In this document: piece by piece, positions 35,672 through 43,206 of the stretch
Layout of the letters: the number at the start of each line of letters is the position of its first letter
Position numbering within the stretch: position 1 is the first letter of the stretch
Assembly (NCBI GenBank): GCA_009911065.1
Contig: QXWR01000018.1
Span: 1-64,000 of the forward strand
Origin: Clostridiaceae bacterium
GTDB lineage: Bacteria > Bacillota > Clostridia > Lachnospirales > Lachnospiraceae
Length of the DNA: 64,000 bases
Direction of reading: 5' to 3'
Translations under genes and position numbers: made by a program
The notes under the pieces: model-generated
What the model saw: only the letters and a program-made list of their open reading frames with translations
Database searches by the model: none
What the model was told of the DNA's origin: nothing

Positions 35672-35956
35672 ATGAAAAGAGTATTAGTGGCATGTGGAAA
35701 TGGAATTGCAACATCAACGGTGGTGGCAACCAAGATTCGTGAGAAATGTGAAGAAAATGGAGTGGCAGTTACGGTCAATCAGTGTAAGCTTCTGGAGGTG
35801 GAGTCAAAGGCAGATGACTATGATCTCCTTGTGACCACCGGAAAATTTACCGGCGGTACAGTGACCATTCCGGTGATTACCGCTATTTCTCTGCTGACTG
35901 GCATTGGTGAGGACGCTACCTTGGAGCAGATTGTGGAACAGCTTAAAAAAGAATGA
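35672..35956 (+). CDS. PTS EIIB component, Gat type
   Basis: Carries phosphate on a cysteine to the incoming sugar. Seen: 94 residues, with C8 in the N-terminal loop VACGNGIATSTVV, characteristic of Gat-family EIIB. Tight ribosome site (AAAGGAAG). Together with EIIC it determines that the substrate arrives phosphorylated. Confidence 0.9.
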   Translation: MKRVLVACGNGIATSTVVATKIREKCEENGVAVTVNQCKLLEVESKADDYDLLVTTGKFTGGTVTIPVITAISLLTGIGEDATLEQIVEQLKKE

Positions 35957-36020
35957 TTGGAATGGGAATTTTTCGTTACAAAGAAGAGAAAATGCAGTTG
36001 TATGAGTGGAGGACGGAAAT

Positions 36021-37364
36021 ATGCAAATCTTTTACAATATTTTTAACGTGATTTTGGATGCCGGGGCCACTGTCATGCTTCCGATTATTATCACGATAGT
36101 AGGGTTGATTTTTGGTGTCAAACTGGGCAAAGCGTTCCGTTCCGGCCTGATGTTGGGAATTGGTTTTGCCGGCATTAACCTTGTGATCAATATGATGAAG
36201 AGCAGCATTGGTCCGGCGGCACAGGCGATGGTAGAAAATTTCGGGATTCATTTGGATATTCTGGATGTAGGCTGGGGGTCGATTGCAGCTGTAACCTGGG
36301 CGTCTCCCATTATTGCCCTGTTGATTTTTGCAATCCTGGCAACAAATATTTTGATGCTGGTGCTGAAAATTACAGATACTTTGGATGTGGATATTTGGAA
36401 TTACCACCACATGGCGATTGTGGGAATCCTTGTATATTATGTGACAAAGAACGTGTTTTTGGGGGTTTCTGCCTCGGTAGTTATGGCTGTGATTTCCTTT
36501 AAGCTTTCCGACTGGACCGCGCCTTTGGTGGAAGATTTCTTTGGGATTCCCGGTGTGTCTCTTCCCACAATGTCCGCTTTATCCAGCGTGATTATTGCCG
36601 CTCCCATCAACTGGATTCTGGACAAGATTCCCGGTGTGGATAAGCTGGATTTCAGCGTAAAGGATGCAAAAAAATATCTTGGCATTTTTGGCGAGCCGAT
36701 GATGCTGGGCCTGATTTTTGGGTGTGTTATCGGGGCGCTGGCCCGCTATTCCGTATCGGAAGTTCTCACCCTTGGAGTCAATATGGCGGCGGTTATGGTT
36801 TTGATTCCCAAGATGACCTCTCTTTTTATGGAAGGTTTAATGCCCATTTCGGATGCGGCAAAGAAGTTCTGTCAGGAAAAGTTCAAGGGAAGAAATCTTC
36901 TGATTGGACTGGATGCAGCGATTGTAGTGGGAAATCCAGATGTAATTACCACTTCTCTGATTGTTATTCCTCTGACGATTTTAATGGCTGCAATTCTGCC
37001 TGGGAACCGGGTGCTTCCTTTTGCCGATCTGGCGGTTGTCACGTTCCGCGTGGCTCTTCCTGTGGCTATGACAAAGGGAAATCTGTTCAAAAATATTATT
37101 ATTGGGTTATTCTGCACAGCGGCCATTTTGCTGGCAGGCACATGGACATCTCCAATTCTCACGGCTCTTGCAACGGATGTGGGCCTGGATTTGGGAAGCA
37201 ATCTGATCACATCCTTTGCAGGCCCCAGCTTGACCGTAAGCTATCTGATTTATACGGCATTTACCACAAATTTGATGATCTCCATTCCGATTATGCTGCT
37301 TGTAATCGGCGGAATCTGGTTTTATATGTCCCGCAGAGGGCGCCAGAGTGGAGTGGAAGCTTAA
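36021..37364 (+). CDS. PTS EIIC component, Gat family (galactitol-type permease)
   Basis: Membrane channel of the PTS: 447 residues, about ten to twelve spans. Seen: GIGFAGINLVINMM and the Gat-type block GLDAAIVVGNPDVITTSLIVIPLT. Gat-type permeases carry galactitol, but related ones carry other polyols and sugar acids; the neighbours here argue for a sugar acid. ATG 36021 follows GGAGG by eight bases. Confidence 0.88.
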   Translation: MQIFYNIFNVILDAGATVMLPIIITIVGLIFGVKLGKAFRSGLMLGIGFAGINLVINMMKSSIGPAAQAMVENFGIHLDILDVGWGSIAAVTWASPIIALLIFAILATNILMLVLKITDTLDVDIWNYHHMAIVGILVYYVTKNVFLGVSASVVMAVISFKLSDWTAPLVEDFFGIPGVSLPTMSALSSVIIAAPINWILDKIPGVDKLDFSVKDAKKYLGIFGEPMMLGLIFGCVIGALARYSVSEVLTLGVNMAAVMVLIPKMTSLFMEGLMPISDAAKKFCQEKFKGRNLLIGLDAAIVVGNPDVITTSLIVIPLTILMAAILPGNRVLPFADLAVVTFRVALPVAMTKGNLFKNIIIGLFCTAAILLAGTWTSPILTALATDVGLDLGSNLITSFAGPSLTVSYLIYTAFTTNLMISIPIMLLVIGGIWFYMSRRGRQSGVEA

Positions 37365-37421
37365 AGGAAAAGCCATTTGGAAACGGTTGTGAGTATGAGA
37401 TAAAAACAGTGGGAGGATAGA

Positions 37422-39056
37422 ATGATTCGGGCGATTGATAAATTGGAACCTTTTCAAAAAGCAATCTCCAAGGCGCACCTTGCCTCGGCAGGCGTGTCCA
37501 TGGATGCTTTGGATACAAAGCCTATCATTGCTGTTGCAAATAGCTGGAATGAGATTTGTCCGGGCCATGAGCCGCTAAAACAGCTGGCAGCAGAAGTGAA
37601 AAAAGGAATTTTGGAGGCAGGCGGCGAGCCGGTGGAATTTAATACCGTTGCCATGTGCGATGGAATTGCCCAGGGACATTCCGGGATGCGCTACTGTCTG
37701 CCTCACCGTGAGATTATTACCGACTCGGCAGAGGCCATGATTGTGGGAGAGGGTGTGTTTGACGGCGTGGTATATATGGGTTCCTGTGACAAAATTATAC
37801 CAGGAATGCTCAATGCGGCGGCAAGAATTGACCTGCCTTCCATTCTTGTGACAGCCGGACCCTGTTTTGCCAAGATGAAACCAAATGAGTCCAAGGAGTT
37901 AAGGCAAAGGTTTCTCCGGGGAGAAATAACCGAACGTGATGTGATTGAGGGAACTTTAAATTATTATACGGGTCCTGGAGTATGTCCGTTTTTGGGAACG
38001 GCCAACACCATGGGGGCGTTGTGTGAAGCCCTTGGGATGATGCTTCCAGGCGGAAGCCTGATTCCCTCCAGTACCAGTATGCGGCGGTTTTCGGCAAGAG
38101 CGTCAGGGCGTGCGGTGATGAGGCTGGTGGAAAATCAACTGACACCTTCCAAAATTATGACAAGAGAAGCGTTGGAGAACACCATTACTCTTTTGGCAGC
38201 CATTGGGGGGTCCTTAAATGCGCTGATTCACCTTCCGGCTTTGGCAGCGGAACTGGGACTGGAATTGGATTGGGATGATTTTTCTAAAATCACATCAAAG
38301 ACGCCGGTTCTGACTGGGATTGTTCCGAATGGAAATCAGACTGTGGTGGATCTTCACTATGCAGGAGGGATTCCGGCAGTGATGAAAGAGTTAAGACCTG
38401 TTCTTCATAAAGAGGTTCTAACGGTAACGGGAAGAACTCTGGGAGAAATTTTGGATGAAGTGAAAGACGGAGACCGGGATACCATTCGGACTATGGAAAA
38501 TCCGGTTTCCAAGGCAGACGGAATACAGGTGTTGTATGGAAACCTGGCTCCAGACGGAGCTTTGGTAAAAACTTCAGCTGTGCCAGAGGATGTGCGGGTA
38601 TTTACAGGAACTGCAAAAGTTTATAACAGTGAAGATGAATGTTATGCCGCTTTCCGGGAGAGAAAGATCGGAGAGGGGGATGCAGTGATCGTCCGGTATG
38701 AGGGACCAAAAGGCGGACCTGGCATGAAGGAGCTTCATCGCATTACGGAGATTATAAAAGGGATTCCCAGGACAGCAGTAATCACAGACGGGAGATTTTC
38801 CGGGGCAAGCGGCGGTTTAAGCATTGGATATTTGTGTCCGGAAGCAGCAGACGGAGGACCGATTGCTCTTGTGGAAGACGGAGATAAGATTTTTGTAGAT
38901 TTAAGCAAAGGCATAATTCAGCTGCAGGTCAGTGATGAGGAGCTGAATGGCCGAAGGGAGAAGTGGAAAGCCATAGAGCGTGCAGAGGAGAAAGGACTGC
39001 TTGGGCGGTATGCCAAGGCGGTCAGCACAGCGAGAAAGGGCGCGACATTGAAATAG
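37422..39056 (+). CDS. IlvD/Edd-family dehydratase, probably of a phosphorylated sugar acid
   Basis: Fe-S dehydratase of the dihydroxyacid/6-phosphogluconate dehydratase family. Seen: NSWNEICPGH, VAMCDGIAQGHSGMRYCLPHREIITDS, GSCDKIIPGMLNAA, GVCPFLGTANTM and VITDGRFSGASGG, with the family cysteines in place. 544 residues, nearer IlvD (about 560) than Edd (about 600). Biosynthetic IlvD is an alternative, but no isoleucine or valine genes are here, and position after a PTS and with a KDPG-type aldolase favours a sugar-acid role. Confidence 0.85.
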   Translation: MIRAIDKLEPFQKAISKAHLASAGVSMDALDTKPIIAVANSWNEICPGHEPLKQLAAEVKKGILEAGGEPVEFNTVAMCDGIAQGHSGMRYCLPHREIITDSAEAMIVGEGVFDGVVYMGSCDKIIPGMLNAAARIDLPSILVTAGPCFAKMKPNESKELRQRFLRGEITERDVIEGTLNYYTGPGVCPFLGTANTMGALCEALGMMLPGGSLIPSSTSMRRFSARASGRAVMRLVENQLTPSKIMTREALENTITLLAAIGGSLNALIHLPALAAELGLELDWDDFSKITSKTPVLTGIVPNGNQTVVDLHYAGGIPAVMKELRPVLHKEVLTVTGRTLGEILDEVKDGDRDTIRTMENPVSKADGIQVLYGNLAPDGALVKTSAVPEDVRVFTGTAKVYNSEDECYAAFRERKIGEGDAVIVRYEGPKGGPGMKELHRITEIIKGIPRTAVITDGRFSGASGGLSIGYLCPEAADGGPIALVEDGDKIFVDLSKGIIQLQVSDEELNGRREKWKAIERAEEKGLLGRYAKAVSTARKGATLK

Positions 39057-39070
39057 GAAAGAGAATCAGA

Positions 39071-39108
39071 AGCATCCGAAACTTTGGACAGGGTCGGATG
39101 CTTTTTTC
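39071..39108 (+). terminator. Intrinsic terminator of the sugar-acid PTS operon
   Basis: AGCATCCGA (39071-39079) pairs with TCGGATGCT (39094-39102), then TTTTTCTTTG. A textbook hairpin and T run 15 bases after the dehydratase stop. Confidence 0.9.
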
Positions 39109-39140
39109 TTTGTTCCGATGATCGTACTTTGCTGCATGAA

Positions 39141-39158
39141 TTTTCAGACACGCTCTAG
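39141..39158 (+). repeat. Dispersed 18-bp repeat, copy 2
   Basis: TTTTCAGACACGCTCTAG is the exact reverse complement of 43141-43158, and its last 14 bases equal 10148-10161. It is followed by a small CTGG / CCAG hairpin. Confidence 0.75.
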
Positions 39159-39185
39159 TACTGGCACGTACCAGACCGCTCACAA

Positions 39186-39207
39186 CTCCATTTTCTGTCC
39201 GGATGGA
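39186..39207 (+). repeat. 22-bp duplicated repeat, copy 2
   Basis: Identical over 22 bases to 12025-12046, beginning CTCCATTTTC. It lies 28 bases after the 18-base repeat, so the two repeat families may belong to one composite element. Confidence 0.7.
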
Positions 39208-39387
39208 ACACTAGTGTATTGGCATAACGTTGCATTTAACAAAAATAAAACAATTATGTAACAAAATAGACAAAATAACTCATAAATGTACGTAAATAAA
39301 TTAAGTAATAATTGTAAAGAATTAATAAAAATTGCGAATTTCCAATAAAATACAGATAGAAAATATCACAAAAATATTAAATTTCCA

Positions 39388-39417
39388 TTGACTTTCACTT
39401 GTATCCCCCACTATAAT
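39388..39417 (+). promoter_or_regulatory. Candidate sigma-A promoter for the SleB-like gene
   Basis: TTGACT (39388-39393), 18 bases, TATAAT (39412-39417). It leaves a leader of about 150 bases before the cell wall hydrolase gene. Confidence 0.6.
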
Positions 39418-39572
39418 AACCACCGAAGTAGAAAACGAGTAATTTTTGGGTTTCTCTCCCACTTTATACAAATTTTATGCGAAAATTTGGGAATAACTTC
39501 TTACAAGACCGAATCAGACAAGAAGATACTCCATGGGAAGAGAAAGGATTTTAAGAAAAAAGAGGTGTTTAT

Positions 39573-40514
39573 ATGGAAAAATTGTGTGTTTTTTTTCGAC
39601 GGATATTAGGATTTGGAAAGCAGTCAGCAGTTTGGCTGTCTGGTTATTTGCTGCCTGTTTTCCGATACTCGGTTGTTTTTACAGCCGGAATTGTTTTAAC
39701 CGGGATATTGATGATGATTTTTGACGGACCAGAAGGAAAAGGGCGGACCACTATGACGGTGTATGCCAAAACTTCTCAAAATCTTTCCAAATCAGAAGAA
39801 CTGGAAGTTTATAGGGAGTCCAAAGATTCTAAGGAGGAGTTTCTTCAGGCTGGAGAGACCATGTTCCGACCGATTTTGGCCAAAAATCAGGCAAAGGAAC
39901 AGGGCCAGGAAGGAATGGAGAATCGAAAAGAAGCGCGAGAAAAGGGGAGAGGAGCAGAAGAGAAGACCGAAGAATCCGAGAGGGCAGAAGCAGGAAAGAC
40001 CAAAACAGCAGGGGAGAATGCAAAGGTATCTGAAATGTCTGAGACGTCAAAACCATCGGAAAAAACAGACCCTGGCGTAAATTCTTCCAGTCAGGAGATC
40101 CAGGAGCAAACAAAGGCGGAACCGGTTTTGGCTGTGGATGGCTGTTCTAAGAAAGATTATGAAGTGTTAAAGCGGATTGTGGAAGCAGAATCAGGGGGAT
40201 GTGATATAAAAGGTAGAATTTTGGTGGCCAATGTGGTGATTAACCGGGTAAAAAACAGTAAATTCCCCAATTCCATTACAGATGTGGTTTATCAGAAATC
40301 ACAGTTTTCTCCTGTTTCCAACGGCACTTTGGATTCTTGTACTGTGACTCCGGAAACCGTGGAGGCGGTCAACCGGGCGTTGACCGGAGAAGACTATTCT
40401 CAAGGGGCGCTTTACTTTATGAATCGGAGTCATTCCCGGTCGGGAAGTGTCAGCTGGTTTGACAAAAGTCTAACCTATCTTTTTAAACATGGCAGGCATG
40501 AGTTTTTTCGCTAA
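39573..40514 (+). CDS. Cell wall hydrolase, SleB/Hydrolase_2 domain
   Basis: Peptidoglycan hydrolase of the spore-cortex-lytic type. Seen in 313 residues: an N-terminal membrane anchor (about 22-52), a long highly charged, low-complexity middle rich in E, K and A (about 60-190), and a C-terminal SleB domain from about 195 with VEAESGGCDIKGRILVANVVINRV, FSPVSNGTLDS and GALYFMNRSHSR. The catalytic Glu lies in EAESGG. The middle may span the wall. SleB-domain proteins act in germination or vegetative wall turnover; the role here is not fixed. Confidence 0.85.
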   Translation: MEKLCVFFRRILGFGKQSAVWLSGYLLPVFRYSVVFTAGIVLTGILMMIFDGPEGKGRTTMTVYAKTSQNLSKSEELEVYRESKDSKEEFLQAGETMFRPILAKNQAKEQGQEGMENRKEAREKGRGAEEKTEESERAEAGKTKTAGENAKVSEMSETSKPSEKTDPGVNSSSQEIQEQTKAEPVLAVDGCSKKDYEVLKRIVEAESGGCDIKGRILVANVVINRVKNSKFPNSITDVVYQKSQFSPVSNGTLDSCTVTPETVEAVNRALTGEDYSQGALYFMNRSHSRSGSVSWFDKSLTYLFKHGRHEFFR

Positions 40515-40591
40515 AAGGTTTACAATTAGACGGTTATGTGATAAAAATAAGGTAGTTTTCTTGTGAATCAAAAAAGCGGGAGGAATGGAAC

Positions 40592-41467
40592 ATGCAGGGG
40601 AATCAGAAGGATCATGTGATGGGTGGAATCGGGATGATTATTTTATCGGCATTCTGTTTTGCCTGTATGAATGTTCTGGTTCGTCTGGCAGGAAATATAC
40701 CTTCTGTGCAGAAAAGTTTTTTCCGGAATTTGGTGGCAGCAGGGTTTGCCGGAATGATCATCTGGAAAGACCATGTGCCTTTGACGGTGAAAAAGGAAGC
40801 CCGGTTTTCCTTGGCCGTCCGGTGTCTGTTTGGAACCATAGGTATTTTGTGCAATTTTTACGCGGTGGATCATTTGCTGGTGGCAGATGCGTCTATATTA
40901 AATAAGTTGTCGCCGTTTTTTGCCATTATTTTTTCTTATTTTCTTTTGAAAGAACGGATTACACTGTTTCAGGCGGTCTGTGTAGGGGCGGCGTTTGTGG
41001 GATGCCTTTTTGTAGTAAAGCCTGGATTTGAAAATGCGGCTCTTTTTCCGGCGCTGGTCGGGGTGGGAGGCGGACTAGGGGCGGGAATTGCCTACACGAT
41101 GGTACGAAAGCTAGGTTCCATGGGAGTGAAAGGGCCGATTATTGTTTTTTATTTTTCCTTATCCTCCTGTCTGGTTGTGGTGCCCTGGATTATGTTCCAT
41201 TTTACTCCCATGACATTGCGGCAGCTGGTCATTCTTTTGTGTGCAGGAATCTGCGCAGCAGGAGGCCAGTTTTCCATTACTGTAGCTTATACCTATGCAC
41301 CGGCAAATAAGATTTCCATTTATGATTATTCCCAGATTCTTTTTGCCACAATTCTCGGCTATGGAATCTTTGGAGAGATACCCGATGGCCTTAGTTTTCT
41401 TGGATATGCCTTGATCGTTGCCTCTTCTTTTATTATGTTTTTTTATAACCGCAGGACAAAGGTATGA
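40592..41467 (+). CDS. EamA-family (DMT) transporter
   Basis: A 291-residue exporter-type membrane protein with ten predicted spans in two EamA repeats; NKLSPFFAIIFSYFLLKERITLFQAV and DYSQILFATILGYGIFGEIPDGLSFLG are the paired repeat ends. RhaT/YdcZ-type substrates are many, so none is assigned. It overlaps the next gene by four bases (ATGA), which suggests a joint role. Confidence 0.85.
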   Translation: MQGNQKDHVMGGIGMIILSAFCFACMNVLVRLAGNIPSVQKSFFRNLVAAGFAGMIIWKDHVPLTVKKEARFSLAVRCLFGTIGILCNFYAVDHLLVADASILNKLSPFFAIIFSYFLLKERITLFQAVCVGAAFVGCLFVVKPGFENAALFPALVGVGGGLGAGIAYTMVRKLGSMGVKGPIIVFYFSLSSCLVVVPWIMFHFTPMTLRQLVILLCAGICAAGGQFSITVAYTYAPANKISIYDYSQILFATILGYGIFGEIPDGLSFLGYALIVASSFIMFFYNRRTKV

Positions 41468-42147
41468 TAATAAAATTGAAAGATTCAAAAAGGTTTATTC
41501 CTGTCACAGAGGGAGAGGATCGGTTTTATGGTGGAAATCAAGCATGGTTTACCTGGGAGAATCAAAAAAATAAGACGCTGATTGCCCAAAAGGGAGGTTG
41601 TGGGACAGTGGCATCTGCCAATATAACGGCATACCTGGCACAAAGCAGCTCCCAATTCACCAGATTGTATGCGTATAAAGATTTTACAAAGTCCAGTTTT
41701 ATTTTACATATGAAAGAACTGTATGAATATGTAAGGCCGTATCAGATCGGGGCGGTTCCTCTTGGGGTTTGGCCTCTTGGAAGGCTGGCAGATGGGGTGG
41801 AACGGTTTGCATGGGACAGAGGGGTGAGACTGTATCCAGTATGGCAGGACAGGGAGTTTAACCGGGAAAATGTGATTCAATATATTGGGGAAGGGCTGGA
41901 GAGAAATCTGCCTGTGGCCATGCTGGTGGGAACCAACCGGCTTTGTCAGGTGCCAATCCTTTATGAGGGAGGGCGAATCAGCAGAGAGGATATATACCTT
42001 CATTGGGTAACCATTACAGAGCTTTGTCTGGAAGATAATCTGGCAAAAGTAAAGGCAGCTACCTGGGGCGGCTGGGCGGAGTTTGATTTGGATGCGTATA
42101 TGAAGGAACGGGTATACGGGGGAGTTTTGTATTTTGACGGAACGTGA
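41464..42147 (+). CDS. Uncharacterised protein, possible papain-like (C39-type) fold
   Basis: A 227-residue soluble protein. C46 in KGGCGTVASANITAYL at the start of a helix, H180 in YLHWVTITEL and a following ATWGGWAEFDLDAYM resemble the Cys and His sites of C39-type peptidases, but the match is by eye. It has no signal peptide. The only partner is the overlapping EamA transporter. Function unknown. Confidence 0.6.
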   Translation: MIIKLKDSKRFIPVTEGEDRFYGGNQAWFTWENQKNKTLIAQKGGCGTVASANITAYLAQSSSQFTRLYAYKDFTKSSFILHMKELYEYVRPYQIGAVPLGVWPLGRLADGVERFAWDRGVRLYPVWQDREFNRENVIQYIGEGLERNLPVAMLVGTNRLCQVPILYEGGRISREDIYLHWVTITELCLEDNLAKVKAATWGGWAEFDLDAYMKERVYGGVLYFDGT

Positions 42148-42176
42148 CGGTTTCGAATATTTTTAGAAAACAGAAC

Positions 42177-42205
42177 TTGTGTTCGGAGAAAGTTTGTGAT
42201 AAAAT
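42177..42205 (+). promoter_or_regulatory. Candidate sigma-A promoter for the methyltransferase
   Basis: TTGTGT (42177-42182), 17 bases, TAAAAT (42200-42205), about 65 bases before the start. Confidence 0.4.
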
Positions 42206-42268
42206 GATTGTGTGCTTTTCATGGATCGTAGTAGGTCGGCACATTGGCAGATGTAAGGAGCAGGAAGC

Positions 42269-43129
42269 ATGGAGGAAGCAAAGATGGACTTGAGAGAGCC
42301 TGGGGAAGTGGTGAACCGGATTTTTGAGGGAGACTGTCTGGAATATATGGATTGGATTCCCGATGAAAGTGTGGATATGATACTGTGTGATCTTCCTTAT
42401 GGCATGACTCAGAATGAGTGGGATTGCTACATTCCCCTGGATCAGCTGTGGGAGCAATACAATCGGATCATTAAGCCCAACGGAGCGATTGTGCTGACGT
42501 CCAATGGGATTTTTACGGCAAAGCTGATTTTAAGTCAGCCGAACCGGTTTAAGTATAAGTGGGTATGGGAGAAGTCCAAGCCCACCAACTTTTTAAATGC
42601 CAAAAAGCAGCCTTTGAGAAAACATGAGGATGTATGTGTATTTTATAAAAGACAGCCAACGTACCACCCTCAGATGACCCAGGGCGAACCTTATGACAAA
42701 GGTACCAGGAAGAATCAGCTGTGTGGGAATTATGGGGATTTTGAGCCGGTGCGGGTGGCCAGCGAGGGAGAGCGGTACCCTACAGATATTATTTATGTAA
42801 AGACAGCAGAAAGCGAAGGGGCGGTTCTCCACCCGACGCAAAAGCCGATTGCCCTGGGAAGATATATGGTGCGCACCTACACCAATCCTGGGGATGTGGT
42901 CTTAGACAATGCCTTTGGAAGCGGATCGTTTCTGGTTGCTGCTTTGATGGAAGGAAGGAATTTTATTGGCATTGAGAAGAATGAGAATGTGGCTCTGTTT
43001 AAGCGAGAAGAGATTGATTACATTGACGTGGCCAAGAGAAGGCTGTTTTTAGCGTGGGAGCAGCTGGACAAAAAGACACGGAAATATATAAAAGTGCAGA
43101 ATCTGATTTCAGAGTTTGAGGAAAGATAA
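42269..43129 (+). CDS. Site-specific DNA methyltransferase, beta class
   Basis: Adds a methyl group to adenine N6 or cytosine N4. Seen in 286 residues: catalytic motif IV D41-L-P-Y (DLPYG) comes before motif I (NAFGSGSFLVAAL, about 213-225), the order of beta-class enzymes; HPTQKP and FIGIEKNE are further family motifs. DLPY is a less common but accepted form of DPPY. It is followed by a large nuclease/methyltransferase, with 77 bases between. Confidence 0.88.
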   Translation: MEEAKMDLREPGEVVNRIFEGDCLEYMDWIPDESVDMILCDLPYGMTQNEWDCYIPLDQLWEQYNRIIKPNGAIVLTSNGIFTAKLILSQPNRFKYKWVWEKSKPTNFLNAKKQPLRKHEDVCVFYKRQPTYHPQMTQGEPYDKGTRKNQLCGNYGDFEPVRVASEGERYPTDIIYVKTAESEGAVLHPTQKPIALGRYMVRTYTNPGDVVLDNAFGSGSFLVAALMEGRNFIGIEKNENVALFKREEIDYIDVAKRRLFLAWEQLDKKTRKYIKVQNLISEFEER

Positions 43130-43138
43130 CCGTTTCAG

Positions 43139-43183
43139 CGCTAGAGCGTGTCTGAAAATTGCTTTCCGCCATGCTCTAAAGCG
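43139..43183. repeat. Hairpin containing an 18-bp dispersed repeat, copy 3
   Basis: CGC-TAGAGC (43139-43147) pairs with GCTCTA-aa-GCG (43173-43183, with an AA bulge). The left part, CTAGAGCGTGTCTGAAAA (43141-43158), is the exact reverse complement of 39141-39158. It lies in the gap between the two restriction-modification genes. Confidence 0.7.
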
Positions 43184-43206
43184 GTTTTGAGGGAGACAAA
43201 GGCGAT

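Larger units (their letters stand above)
39109..39387. other. AT-rich intergenic stretch with two dispersed repeats
   Basis: No gene. It holds an 18-base repeat at 39141-39158 and a 22-base repeat at 39186-39207, then about 170 bases that are strongly A-rich before the promoter at 39388. The short open frame at 39388-39609 has no ribosome site and no known family. Confidence 0.7.

Noticed and set aside
36722-37420. 232-codon open frame overlapping the EIIC gene
   Set aside because: Out-of-frame shadow of EIIC, rich in Cys, Ser and Gly without a family.
39388-39609. 73-codon open frame before the SleB-like gene
   Set aside because: Begins inside a promoter, has no ribosome site and overlaps the next start in another frame.
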